Shown piece by piece: positions 13,773-22,080 of a stretch of 64,000 bases of DNA (the first letter of the stretch is position 1; every line of letters begins with the position of its first letter). The position numbers and the translations under genes were made by a program. The stretch comes from Lachnospiraceae bacterium (lineage in GTDB: Bacteria; Bacillota; Clostridia; Lachnospirales; Lachnospiraceae), in contig JAGBOC010000013.1 in the NCBI GenBank assembly GCA_017634065.1, forward strand, positions 17,366 to 81,365, given 5' to 3'. Below the pieces are notes generated by a model. The model worked only from the letters and a program-made list of their open reading frames with translations. It made no database searches and was not told the origin of the DNA.

Positions 13773-15134
13773 ATGAGTTTAATAGATTCATCAATATTTC
13801 ACTTGGGATTAAAAAAGATATTAAATAAAATACTTTTGGTGGTTTTTTCAGTAGTGCTTATTGTTTTACCATTTACTAGTTGCAGTAAAGAAAATGTAGC
13901 ATCAAAAAACTCATCAAATCAAAGTGTTGTAGTGTATGATGAAGCAAATCTTTTTAAGAGAGATGGCTATAAGTTAAAGGAAGTAGTGATACTTAGTCGT
14001 CATAACATTCGTTCACCCCTTGCAAATAAAAATGCTACCATAGCAAGACTTACACCGCACTCATGGTTTAATTGGTCATCAAAACCAAGTGATTTGTCAT
14101 TAAGAGGCGGTACACTTGAGACAACTTTCGGACAGTATTTTAGAAAGTGTTTGGAAGAAGTAAAGTTTTTTGATGAAAATATTGAGCCAAGTTTAGATGA
14201 GGTTAGGATTTATTCTAATTCAAAACAGAGAACCATAGCGACAGCAAATTATTTTTTGACAGGACTTTTCCCTATAAGCAATATGGATGTAGAGCACCAT
14301 ATGCCTTTTGATGAGATGGACCCAGTGTTTAATCCAGTTTTAACTGATATAGATGAAGAGTTTGTATCAAATGCAGGAAAGCAGATACAGGAAATGTTTA
14401 AAAGTACGGTTGACAATCTTGAGGATAATTATAGATTAATTGAAAATGTAATTGATGTAAAAGATTCAGTTGATTATAAAGAAAAAAAGTTTGAGAAGTT
14501 TAGGACGGATGATTTAAATGTTATCTTTGCAGAAAACTCAGAGCCAGCACTTACTGGCTCACTTAAGACAGCACTTCAAATAAGTGATGCACTTGTTCTT
14601 CAGTATTACGAAGGTGATGAAAAAGAAGAAGCATTTGGTAAAAAACTTACAAGAAAAGAATGGGAAGATATAGCAGAAGTAAAAGATGTGTATGAAGAAG
14701 TTTTATTTTCAGCACCTCTTGTCGCTTATAATGTCGCAAACCCACTTCTTAAAGAGATATTAAAGGAATTACAAAATGATAGAAGGAAACTAACTTTCTT
14801 ATGTGGTCATGATTCAAATCTTGTGTCAGTCCTTTCGGCTCTTCAAGCTGAAGATTATAAACTTGATTATGCTATAGAAAAAAAGACACCTATAGGAAGT
14901 AAAGTTGTATTTAGTAAGTGGGAAGATGAAGATGGGAAAATGTATATATCTATAGACTATGTCTATCAGACAGTTGAGCAATTAAAATACATTTCACTTC
15001 TTAATACTGATAATCCACCAGCAATTTTTCCTATAAAGTTAAAAGGTATTACGAGAAATAAGAAAGGCCTATATACATTTGATGATATTTTAGAAAGGTT
15101 TAAGTTCGCAATTAGTATGAAAAATGTGATGTAA
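13773..15134 (+). CDS. Histidine acid phosphatase-like lipoprotein
   Basis: The 453-residue protein follows AAAAGGAGAAGTT. A hydrophobic N-terminus ends in LPFTSCS, a plausible lipobox, so it is probably tethered outside the membrane. The catalytic signature of branch-2 histidine phosphatases is present: VVILSRHNIRSP (RHxxRxP; nucleophilic His at about residue 77, with Asn in place of the usual Gly) and, near the C-terminus, FLCGHDSNL with the proton-donor HD pair at about 346-347. The middle holds SNSKQRTIATANYF with the second conserved Arg. Family members remove phosphate from phytate, glucose-1-phosphate or other monoesters; the substrate here is unknown. I see no obvious operon partner. 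Confidence 0.87.
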   Translation: MSLIDSSIFHLGLKKILNKILLVVFSVVLIVLPFTSCSKENVASKNSSNQSVVVYDEANLFKRDGYKLKEVVILSRHNIRSPLANKNATIARLTPHSWFNWSSKPSDLSLRGGTLETTFGQYFRKCLEEVKFFDENIEPSLDEVRIYSNSKQRTIATANYFLTGLFPISNMDVEHHMPFDEMDPVFNPVLTDIDEEFVSNAGKQIQEMFKSTVDNLEDNYRLIENVIDVKDSVDYKEKKFEKFRTDDLNVIFAENSEPALTGSLKTALQISDALVLQYYEGDEKEEAFGKKLTRKEWEDIAEVKDVYEEVLFSAPLVAYNVANPLLKEILKELQNDRRKLTFLCGHDSNLVSVLSALQAEDYKLDYAIEKKTPIGSKVVFSKWEDEDGKMYISIDYVYQTVEQLKYISLLNTDNPPAIFPIKLKGITRNKKGLYTFDDILERFKFAISMKNVM

Positions 15135-15173
15135 TTTTGATTTGAAAAAGTAAAAAAGCGAGGTGATAACGAT

Positions 15174-16136
15174 ATGGAAGAAAAGAATACAAAAAGTGAA
15201 AAAGAATTAAAACTTGAAGAGATGAAGAATCAAATCAATATTCTTAAAGGAAAAGCAAGTACTTTAGAGTCCAATATAAAGACGATGGAAAAAGAAACAG
15301 AAGAAGCAATCGGTAAAATGATTTATGAAAAGAGAAAGGGACTTGAAAGGTCTTATGGTGAAGTATTAAAAGAAGCAGAGCAGAGATTAAAAGCTAAAGA
15401 AAAGGAAAAGGTTGAAGAGCGAAAAAAGAATATTGAGAAAGTTGTAAAAGAAAATACAAAAGAGACAAGAGAAGGCATAACTTATCTTAAAAATCATATT
15501 AAAAATGTCTTGAAGGAAAACAATATACCTTCATTTGTAAATAGCACATTTTATATGGGGGTCTGGTGTCCTTCGACAGTTGTTGAATGGTGCATAAGAT
15601 TACTCGTGATTGCTATAGTTCTTTTGATACCAACAATTATTTCATTTGTAGTTGCAAAAGATAATCTAATTACTGCATTTCCAAATGCTATATTTAGATA
15701 TATCATAATCGCCTTAATCTATTTTGGAGTGATATTTATAGCAAGTCTTATATGGCTTCTCGTTGATAAGATGACCAAGAAAAATATAGATGTGCTAAAT
15801 GAAGTAAAAGAGTTTAGAAAAAATATACTGGACAATAACAAAAAAATAGCTGAGATAACAAAGAAGACAAACGAAGAAATGACTGATGATAAGTTTGACT
15901 ATACAAAGATTGATAGAGATATAGAGGCTGGGAAACTTGAAGTTGAGAATTATAAGAAAAAGAAGGAAGAAGCTATCACCCATTTTGAGACAGTGACTGA
16001 AGAAGAGATAAAGAAAAATGCCAAGTCTGAAATGGAAAAGAAGATAAGACCGATTGAAAGAGAGATTGATAAGGTAAAGGAAGAGATTGATGAATTGCAA
16101 AAGAAGCATGATGAGTTAAAACTTTCACAGGATTAA
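15174..16136 (+). CDS. Coiled-coil protein with two transmembrane helices, unknown function
   Basis: The 320-residue protein follows GCGAGGTGATAACGAT. Residues 1-115 are a highly charged coiled coil (Lys/Glu heptads, for example LKLEEMKNQINILKGKASTL). Two membrane helices follow, at about 140-161 (IRLLVIAIVLLIPTIISFVV) and 175-198 (IIIALIYFGVIFIASLIWLL), separated by a short loop. A second coiled coil runs from about 205 to the end (EIDKVKEEIDELQKKHDEL). With no signal peptide both coils should face the cytoplasm, giving a hairpin membrane anchor. No family is recognised. It lies 40 bp after the phosphatase gene and upstream of dnaX, which has its own promoter. Confidence 0.65.
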   Translation: MEEKNTKSEKELKLEEMKNQINILKGKASTLESNIKTMEKETEEAIGKMIYEKRKGLERSYGEVLKEAEQRLKAKEKEKVEERKKNIEKVVKENTKETREGITYLKNHIKNVLKENNIPSFVNSTFYMGVWCPSTVVEWCIRLLVIAIVLLIPTIISFVVAKDNLITAFPNAIFRYIIIALIYFGVIFIASLIWLLVDKMTKKNIDVLNEVKEFRKNILDNNKKIAEITKKTNEEMTDDKFDYTKIDRDIEAGKLEVENYKKKKEEAITHFETVTEEEIKKNAKSEMEKKIRPIEREIDKVKEEIDELQKKHDELKLSQD

Positions 16137-16157
16137 TGGCTTTTTAGTTAGGTTTTG

Positions 16158-16166
16158 TGGTATAAT
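16158..16166 (+). promoter_or_regulatory. Extended -10 promoter of dnaX
   Basis: TGGTATAAT is a perfect extended -10 element ending 14 bp before the dnaX ATG. The implied transcription start leaves only about 7-9 nt of leader and no Shine-Dalgarno sequence, so dnaX may be initiated from a very short leader. Confidence 0.7.
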
Positions 16167-16180
16167 ATAAAGTTAGTATC

Positions 16181-17788
16181 ATGGAGACATTATATAGAAA
16201 ATATAGACCTATAGATTTCGATACTGTTGTCGGGCAGGATGTGATAGTAAAGACTTTAAGGAATCAAATAGTAAAGGGAAGCATAGCACATGCTTACCTA
16301 TTTTCTGGTACAAGAGGAACTGGAAAAACAACTGTCGCAAAAATATTTGCAAGAGCGATAAACTGTCCAAATGAGATAAATGGTAACCCCTGCAATGAAT
16401 GTCCTACTTGTAAATCTGCACTTGAAGGGACTAATCTAAATATATTAGAGCTTGATGCCGCATCAAATAATGGAGTGGATGATATAAGAAAAATCATTGA
16501 CCAGCTTGAGTATCTACCACGTGATGGTGAAAAGAAAAAAGTTTTTATCATAGATGAGGTACATGCCTTATCTGGTTCGGCTGCTCAAGCATTTCTTAAA
16601 TCACTTGAAGAGCCACCAGAGCATGTAGTATTTATACTTGCGACAACAGATCCAAATAGACTTCCAGAAACAGTTTTGTCAAGATGCCAGAAATATAATT
16701 TCAAAAGAATTAATATTGAATCCATAGTTGAATATCTAAAGAAAATATGTGAGGCAGAAAAGATAGATATAGATGATGATGCTCTTGTATTTATAGCAGA
16801 AAAGAGTGATGGAAGTATGAGAGAGAGCATAAGTAAACTTGATAGAGTAAGGTCATATGGTACAAATGATAAAATAAAAAAAGAAAATGTCCTTGATATA
16901 CTTGGCATTGTAGATGATGATGATTTTTCTAAACTAAGTAAAGCTATAAATGAAAGTGACATAGAACAGGCGATAAATATTTTAGGAGCCTGTCTTGAAA
17001 GAGGAAAAGATATAAGTCAATTTGTAAATGACCTTATATGGTATCTGCGAAACTTGCTTATAGTTAAAGATATAAAAGAGCCAGTTGAATCTTTGAATAT
17101 TACAAAATCTAATTTTGATAAATTAAAAAAAGAATCAGAATTATTTTCAAAAGATGTCCTTATATATTTTATAGAAGAACTCTCAAAGACTTTTAATTTG
17201 ATGAAATATGATGAAAATAGGAGAGTTATTTTAGAAACTACATTTGTAAGACTTGCAAGTCCCGAGACTAATTTTTTAGAGTCTGCTGTCATGGCAAGAC
17301 TTGATAGAGTTGAGCAAATGCAAAAAGAAGGTTACAGAGTAGTAGGTGAGAGAAGCGAGAAAAAAGATAGCAGTATAGATAATACACAAAAAGAAAAAAC
17401 TGAAAATAAAAATAAAGAAATGAAACTTGCACCTGCCACTATGGAGGAAATAAAAAAAGTAACCGAAGAGTGGAGGGCTATCGTATCAACACTTAGTAGG
17501 ACATTTAAAGTGGTGATGAGGGATGACAGTAAACCTATACCTGGAAGTGAAAAAGAGAGAGGGCTTATAGAAGTGCTTGTGAATAAAGAAGGCACAAGTT
17601 TTCTTAAAAAGTTTAATAAAAATAGTGAGATTGAAGAGGCACTGTCAAAAAGTGCAGAAAATATAATTGGTAAAAAGATTGTATTTAAATTAGTATTGTC
17701 AGATGATAAAAATTATGTAGAGAATGTAACTTGGAAACTTGATGATGCTTATGATAAGATAGGGATGGAAGTTGGAGAAGAAGAGTAA
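16181..17788 (+). CDS. dnaX: DNA polymerase III subunit gamma/tau
   Basis: The 535-residue protein starts with the canonical METLYRKYRPIDFDTVVGQ. The AAA+ module has Walker A GTRGTGKTT (43-51), a four-Cys zinc site (CPNEINGNPCNECPTC), Walker B VFIIDEVHALS, and sensor/arginine-finger segment LSRCQKYNFKRI. Domain III (ICEAEKIDIDDDALVFIAEKSDGSMRESISKLD) and a tau-like C-terminus follow. DnaX forms the clamp loader that places the beta clamp on DNA. I see no obvious programmed-frameshift heptamer. Its stop codon overlaps the recR start (TAATG). The start is fixed by homology although no Shine-Dalgarno precedes it. Confidence 0.96.
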   Translation: METLYRKYRPIDFDTVVGQDVIVKTLRNQIVKGSIAHAYLFSGTRGTGKTTVAKIFARAINCPNEINGNPCNECPTCKSALEGTNLNILELDAASNNGVDDIRKIIDQLEYLPRDGEKKKVFIIDEVHALSGSAAQAFLKSLEEPPEHVVFILATTDPNRLPETVLSRCQKYNFKRINIESIVEYLKKICEAEKIDIDDDALVFIAEKSDGSMRESISKLDRVRSYGTNDKIKKENVLDILGIVDDDDFSKLSKAINESDIEQAINILGACLERGKDISQFVNDLIWYLRNLLIVKDIKEPVESLNITKSNFDKLKKESELFSKDVLIYFIEELSKTFNLMKYDENRRVILETTFVRLASPETNFLESAVMARLDRVEQMQKEGYRVVGERSEKKDSSIDNTQKEKTENKNKEMKLAPATMEEIKKVTEEWRAIVSTLSRTFKVVMRDDSKPIPGSEKERGLIEVLVNKEGTSFLKKFNKNSEIEEALSKSAENIIGKKIVFKLVLSDDKNYVENVTWKLDDAYDKIGMEVGEEE

Positions 17789-18384
17789 TGTTAAGCAGTT
17801 CTGAAAATATAGAAAAACTTATATCGGAACTTGAAAGTCTACCTGGTGTTGGCAGAAAATCAGCTGGAAGACTTGCATATTTTATTGCTAATGCACCAAA
17901 GGAAAAAATAGATTCTTTAATTAGTGCTATAAAAAATGTAGGTGAGAATACAAAAAAGTGTAAAGTTTGTTTTACAATTTCTGATGGAGACATTTGCAAT
18001 ATCTGCTTAAACGACAAAAGAAATAAAAAGGTCATAATGGTTGTCGAAAATGAGAGAGATTTACTTGCCTATGAAAATACAGGTGAATATAACGGAGTTT
18101 ATCATGTTTTAGGTGGAGCACTATCACCACTTACAGGTGTAGGGCCAAATGAACTTAAGATAAAAGAGTTGATGGCAAGACTTAAAGATGATGTAGAAGA
18201 AGTTATACTTGCTACTAACTCATCAGTTGAAGGAGAGACGACAGCGACATATTTAGCAAAACTAATTAAGCCACTAAATATAAAAGTGACACGTATAGCA
18301 TCAGGAGTTCCTGTAGGAGGAGACATAGAAAATATAGATGAAGTAACACTCTTAAGAGCACTAAATGGGAGACTAATATTATGA
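17788..18384 (+). CDS. recR: Recombination mediator RecR
   Basis: The 198-residue protein has the standard RecR length and plan: an N-terminal helix-hairpin-helix (LISELESLPGVGRKSAGRLA), a C4 zinc finger (Cys58, Cys61, Cys70, Cys73), and a Toprim domain (VIMVVENERDLLAYENTGEYNGVYHVLGG, then SVEGETTATYLA). RecR works with RecF and RecO to load RecA at gaps. It overlaps dnaX by one base and the next gene by four bases (ATGA), so translation is coupled in both directions. The YbaB/EbfC gene that commonly lies between dnaX and recR is absent here. Confidence 0.96.
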   Translation: MLSSSENIEKLISELESLPGVGRKSAGRLAYFIANAPKEKIDSLISAIKNVGENTKKCKVCFTISDGDICNICLNDKRNKKVIMVVENERDLLAYENTGEYNGVYHVLGGALSPLTGVGPNELKIKELMARLKDDVEEVILATNSSVEGETTATYLAKLIKPLNIKVTRIASGVPVGGDIENIDEVTLLRALNGRLIL

Positions 18385-20237
18385 TGGATCAGATAGAGTT
18401 TGAGAATCTTATAGAAAAAATGAAAAGGCGAAAAGATGAAGGTGATATAAAGACAGCTATGAAGGTAGCTGATAAAGTGCCTTGGGATGAAGTGGATGAT
18501 GTAAACCTTCTCATTTATGCTGCAAGTATCTATGAAGAAGGTGAAAAGTATAGAGATGCCAAGATGATTTTAGAGTATGCATATGATGTGGCACCAGTAA
18601 AGAATAGACTTTATTTCGCACTTTGTCTTATAAATGCAAAGTGTAAAGAATTAAAAGACGCAACTAGTTATTTTATTGATTTTGAAAAAAGTTTCCCAGA
18701 TGACAGTAGGAAAAAATTGCTTGAATACTATATTATGAAAGGTAAAGGTGCAAGTAACGAGCAATTAAAGAGAATACTTTCAGAATATTTGAGTGAAGAA
18801 AAAGATGAAAAAATGTCATTTGAACTTGCTCTCATCAGCGATAAGCTTGGTGAGAAAGAAGAAGTTTTAGACATTTGTAATTTCATAGTTCAGTTTTATG
18901 GTGTAAAAAAGAATGGATATGGGAAAAATGCCCTGCTTCTAAAAAAGAAATATATAGAATTGAGTGAAGAAGAAGAAAGACTTTTGAAAGATGCAGAGAT
19001 AGGATATGAAAAAAATGATGAGATGGACATCGAGTATAAAGAACCACCAAAGTTTTATAACGAGACAAAGATGGAAGAAGATAGAGTAAGTGTTCCTGTA
19101 GAAAAATTAGAGAGAGTAAATGTGGAAGAGAAAAAGCAGATGGAGAGTTTACTCTCAAAAAATAGTGACACTTTAGATGAAAATCTTGTGCCGAAAAATA
19201 TTAATATTTCCTATTCACCTGATGAAGAAAGTTATGCAGAGAAAGAAAAAAATAAGATGGCATTCTTAAGTAAAGAAAGAAATGACAAAGAAAAGTTAAA
19301 GCAACTTATAAATGAACTTAAAGAAGAAGAGCATCTAAAGAATAGTGAGTTTAATAAATATAGACAAAATAGTTTTGAAAGACAAAGGAGATTTAAGAAA
19401 ATGAAACTTAATGAAACTAAACTTCATATGATTATCGAGGCACATTCAAAAGAAGAAGGAACAGAGATAGCAAGAAAAGAACTTGAATATATACATAGTG
19501 TGCTTGGAGAAAAAACTACGATAGCAAAAGCATCTGCATACAATATGAATGAAAAAGGTTTTGAGTATTATGAAAGTAAACTTGATAACAAAGATTTGAT
19601 AATTGAGAATGCAGGACAATTAAAAAATGAAATCTTGGATGCGATAGAAGAATATATAATAAATAAGAGAAGCAATACTATTTTTGCTCTCGTAGATGTC
19701 ATAAATAATTTTGATAAACTTGCGACAGAGAGACCATCGTTTGTAAGTAGATTTGACGTGTATTCGGTGCTCTCAAGTAGACCACAAGAAACTCTTGATG
19801 CTACAAAAGAAGAGATAGAAGAGTTTAAGTCTCAAAAGAGTATAAATAAAAGAACATCTCTTGAAAATGAGAGAAATGACAAAGTTGAAAAAGTGGCGCA
19901 TCCTAAAAAACCTCCTGCACAAAAATTAAATCTTAAGGAGGAATCAAATAGTCGTGCTGAAAAATCAGAGCATTCTGAAATGTCAGCAGATGAGTTTGTA
20001 GAAAAGTGTAAAGAGTATGCTACAAGTATAGACTGTGTAATGCCAGGCGAAACTATACCTGTTCTTTATGAAAAGATTGAAGAAATGCAAGAAAGTAACA
20101 TACCATTAAATATTGAAAATGCAGAAGCACTTATAGAAGAGGCTGCTGATAGAGCAGAAAAACCAAAACTTTTTAAGAAGCCAAAATATGATAAAAATGG
20201 TTGCCTTATATTATTAGAGGAGCATTTTAATTTCTAA
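18381..20237 (+). CDS. recR-linked protein: helical-repeat N-terminus plus degenerate CbbX/SpoVK-like AAA domain
   Basis: The 618-residue protein starts at ATG 18381 within the recR stop. Residues 1-190 are helix pairs resembling tetratricopeptide repeats (LLIYAASIYEEGEKYRDAKMILEYAYDVAP). A charged linker runs to about 335. From 340 the order of a CbbX/CfqX-type AAA+ domain is recognisable: LHMIIEAHSKEEGTEIARKEL sits where the Walker A helix should be, KDLIIENAGQL where LFIDEAYAL is usual, and TIFALVDVINNFDKLATERPSFVSRFDV where VIFAGYxxEMxxFLxxNPGLxSRF is usual. The Gly-rich loop, its Lys and the Walker B Asp-Glu are missing, while the SRF arginine-finger motif is kept. A disordered basic stretch and a small helical domain end the protein. 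It is coupled by TAATG to cvpA. ATP hydrolysis is unlikely. Confidence 0.7.
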   Translation: MMDQIEFENLIEKMKRRKDEGDIKTAMKVADKVPWDEVDDVNLLIYAASIYEEGEKYRDAKMILEYAYDVAPVKNRLYFALCLINAKCKELKDATSYFIDFEKSFPDDSRKKLLEYYIMKGKGASNEQLKRILSEYLSEEKDEKMSFELALISDKLGEKEEVLDICNFIVQFYGVKKNGYGKNALLLKKKYIELSEEEERLLKDAEIGYEKNDEMDIEYKEPPKFYNETKMEEDRVSVPVEKLERVNVEEKKQMESLLSKNSDTLDENLVPKNINISYSPDEESYAEKEKNKMAFLSKERNDKEKLKQLINELKEEEHLKNSEFNKYRQNSFERQRRFKKMKLNETKLHMIIEAHSKEEGTEIARKELEYIHSVLGEKTTIAKASAYNMNEKGFEYYESKLDNKDLIIENAGQLKNEILDAIEEYIINKRSNTIFALVDVINNFDKLATERPSFVSRFDVYSVLSSRPQETLDATKEEIEEFKSQKSINKRTSLENERNDKVEKVAHPKKPPAQKLNLKEESNSRAEKSEHSEMSADEFVEKCKEYATSIDCVMPGETIPVLYEKIEEMQESNIPLNIENAEALIEEAADRAEKPKLFKKPKYDKNGCLILLEEHFNF

Positions 20238-20911
20238 TGCAAGAGTTCATATTGAAAAATCTAATAACAGTAATATTTGTGATACTTTTAGTATATGGTT
20301 TTATAAAAGGTTTCTCACTTGGTTTTCTTAAGAAAGTTTTGTCATTTGGAACTATAATTATAGCAATAATTGTGACAAAGTTTTTTACTCCGGTAATTGT
20401 AAACATCATAAAAGATGTAACGAATGTCGAATCAACACTTACAGCACACATTTATGATGCAGTCATAAAAAGCAATATATATGACAAAATGGAAATACCG
20501 TGGTTAAGTAGTGCTGTAGACACAGGAAACATTCAAGAGACATTAAAGAATGGTTTATGCACTGACATAGCAAATACAATTATTAATTTAGTGTGTGGCA
20601 TAGTAGTATTTATAGTTGCTTTAATTTTAGTAAAAATTATTTTGAAAGTTTTAGATGTGGTTGATTATATACCAGTGGTAGGACAATTAAATAAGATTTT
20701 GGGTGGAGTCTTTGGTGTATGTGAGACAGTATTAGTAACGTGGATTATATTTACAGTGCTTCGCTCTATCGAAAATATACCGCAGGTAAAAGTGATTACA
20801 GACAATATAAAAGATTCTTTGATTGTAAATTATTTTTATAATAATAATTTTGTATATAATTTTTTTGCAAATCTATTCTCCACTTTTATAACAAAGAGTG
20901 GATCAGTATAA
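20237..20911 (+). CDS. cvpA: CvpA-family membrane protein
   Basis: The 224-residue protein starts at an ATG that shares a base with the preceding stop. It has four hydrophobic segments: about residues 8-27 (LITVIFVILLVYGFIKGF), 34-53 (VLSFGTIIIAIIVTKFF), 115-137 (IINLVCGIVVFIVALILVKI) and 155-175. The GFIKGFSLGFLKKVLSF motif after the first helix and VVDYIPVVGQLNKILGGVFGVC before the last match the CvpA (colicin V production) family. The molecular role is uncertain; relatives affect secretion and envelope stress. Confidence 0.85.
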   Translation: MQEFILKNLITVIFVILLVYGFIKGFSLGFLKKVLSFGTIIIAIIVTKFFTPVIVNIIKDVTNVESTLTAHIYDAVIKSNIYDKMEIPWLSSAVDTGNIQETLKNGLCTDIANTIINLVCGIVVFIVALILVKIILKVLDVVDYIPVVGQLNKILGGVFGVCETVLVTWIIFTVLRSIENIPQVKVITDNIKDSLIVNYFYNNNFVYNFFANLFSTFITKSGSV

Positions 20912-20931
20912 AAAAATAGGAGGATTTTAAA

Positions 20932-21276
20932 ATGGGATTTTTAGATAATTTATTTGGAAGTGGTACAGAAGAAAAAGTTTCAAAGGCTGTAGATGAGGCA
21001 GTAGTACAAGGAAAGAAACTTGGTGAAAAGGCAGTAAAAAAGGGTAAGGAAGCAGCAAAGGTCGCTAAAGAAAAAGCAACTGAGGCTAAATACAAAGTTC
21101 AAATCGAGAAACTTAAATATTCGATTGGAAATGAAGTTGTGAAAATAGGTCTTCCTATAGCAAAAAATGATGCTAAAGTAAAACCTCTTATCGATAAGAT
21201 TCATGAGCTTGAAAAAAACCTAAAAAAGGGTGCTAATAAGCCTGTGAATAAGGCTAAAAAAAGTAGTAAAAAGTAG
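20932..21276 (+). CDS. Small lysine/alanine-rich protein
   Basis: The 114-residue protein follows ATAGGAGGATTTTAAA. It begins with an amphipathic MGFLDNLFGSG helix, then a repetitive Lys/Ala/Glu helix (EKAVKKGKEAAKVAKEKATEA), a more globular VQIEKLKYSIGNEVVKIGLPI segment, and a strongly basic Lys-rich tail. It resembles small zinc-ribbon-lacking DUF proteins or histone/LEA-like helices, but I recognise no family. It lies 20 bp after cvpA, at the end of the dnaX gene run. Confidence 0.65.
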   Translation: MGFLDNLFGSGTEEKVSKAVDEAVVQGKKLGEKAVKKGKEAAKVAKEKATEAKYKVQIEKLKYSIGNEVVKIGLPIAKNDAKVKPLIDKIHELEKNLKKGANKPVNKAKKSSKK

Positions 21277-21288
21277 TTAAAAAAACAC

Positions 21289-21317
21289 TTGCAAAAAAAT
21301 AATATTTATAGTAAAAT
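21289..21317 (+). promoter_or_regulatory. Predicted promoter of the tRNA cluster
   Basis: TTGCAA (21289-21294), 17-bp spacer and TAAAAT (21312-21317). It would transcribe the tRNA-Asp relic and the four tRNA genes to the terminator at 21851. A 12-bp hairpin with two G.U pairs (21319-21330/21335-21346) follows the promoter. Confidence 0.55.
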
Positions 21318-21376
21318 CAATAAGCCTATCTGTTGATGGGTTTATTGATGGCTTGTGTAATAGAATGTTTTTAGAT

Positions 21377-21429
21377 GGCCCGGTGGCTCAGAAATGTCCG
21401 GTGGACATTTCTGCACTATTATCGGGTTG
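21377..21429 (+). pseudogene. Truncated tRNA-Asp relic or mini tRNA-like element
   Basis: Seventeen bases (21375-21391) are identical to the start of the intact tRNA-Asp gene (21458-21474), covering the 5' acceptor strand GGCCCGG and the beginning of the D arm. The anticodon, variable and T arms are then replaced by a perfect 9-bp hairpin (21391-21399 with 21403-21411, 3-nt loop). TCGGGTT at 21422-21428 can still close a 7-bp acceptor stem, using three G.U pairs. It is either a deletion relic or a small RNA; no anticodon loop remains. Confidence 0.7.
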
Positions 21430-21459
21430 GTTTGGGATAGATAGTAAAGGTTTAAGTAT

Positions 21460-21533
21460 GGCCCGGTGGCTCAGTTGGTTAGAGCGCTGCCCTGTCACGG
21501 CAGAGGTCAGGGGTTCGAGTCCCCTTCGGGTCG
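21460..21533 (+). tRNA. tRNA-Asp (anticodon GTC)
   Basis: Acceptor stem GGCCCGG/TCGGGTC, discriminator G73, anticodon stem CTGCC/GGCAG with loop CTGTCAC, T arm AGGGG-TTCGAGT-CCCCT. CCA is not encoded. Confidence 0.96.
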
Positions 21534-21536
21534 CAA

Positions 21537-21557
21537 GGGGCGGATATAATCCGCCCC
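21537..21557 (+). repeat. GC-rich hairpin between tRNA-Asp and tRNA-Tyr
   Basis: GGGGCGGAT (21537-21545) and ATCCGCCCC (21549-21557) pair perfectly around a 3-nt loop, 4 nt after tRNA-Asp. There is no T-run. It may guide 3' processing of the tRNA precursor. Confidence 0.75.
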
Positions 21558-21582
21558 TATGATTAAATAATAAAAAGTTTAT

Positions 21583-21664
21583 GGATGGGTTCCCGAGTGG
21601 CCAAAGGGGGCAGACTGTAAATCTGTTAGCATCGCTTTCGGTGGTCCGAATCCACCCCCATCCA
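21583..21664 (+). tRNA. tRNA-Tyr (anticodon GTA)
   Basis: Acceptor GGATGGG/CCCATCC, discriminator A, anticodon loop CTGTAAA, and a long class II variable arm (TTAGCATCGCTTTCG), as expected for bacterial tRNA-Tyr. T arm GGTGG-TCCGAAT-CCACC. CCA is not encoded. Confidence 0.95.
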
Positions 21665-21669
21665 CTTAA

Positions 21670-21687
21670 AAGCCTTATTTTAGGCTT
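21670..21687 (+). repeat. Small spacer hairpin between tRNA-Tyr and tRNA-Val
   Basis: AAGCCT (21670-21675) and AGGCTT (21682-21687) pair around TATTTT. No T-run follows. Confidence 0.6.
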
Positions 21688-21690
21688 AAT

Positions 21691-21763
21691 GGGGTGTTAG
21701 CTCAGCTGGGAGAGCATCTGCCTTACAAGCAGGGGGTCATAGGTTCGAGCCCTATACGCCCCA
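21691..21763 (+). tRNA. tRNA-Val (anticodon TAC)
   Basis: Acceptor GGGGTGT/ACGCCCC with one G.U, discriminator A, anticodon loop CTTACAA, T arm ATAGG-TTCGAGC-CCTAT. CCA is not encoded. Confidence 0.95.
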
Positions 21764-21771
21764 TTTAATAT

Positions 21772-21845
<74 letters not shown>

Positions 21846-21850
21846 CGAAG

Positions 21851-21877
21851 AAGGGAGGCAGTAGGCCTCTCTTTTTA
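21851..21877 (+). terminator. Terminator of the tRNA cluster
   Basis: AAGGGAGGC (21851-21859), loop AGTAG, GCCTCTCTT (21865-21873) with one G.U, then T-run. Confidence 0.88.
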
Positions 21878-22080
21878 TTTGCCAAAATATTTCCAAATAA
21901 CAAAGTTATACAAAAATATGAATAATAATAAAAATAATGAATAATTAACCACTATATGTAGTAGTTATTAAAACTTGAAAAACACATTTTGTGGACACGT
22001 AAATGTCCAAAAAACCTATAAAATTACTAAAAATCAAACGAAATAAGTATTAAGATTTTATTAAGATTGCGTCCAGTTTA

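Noticed and set aside
21353-21562. A 69-residue frame running through the tRNA-Asp gene
   Set aside because: It is entirely explained by the tRNA-Asp relic, the intact tRNA-Asp and the following hairpin.
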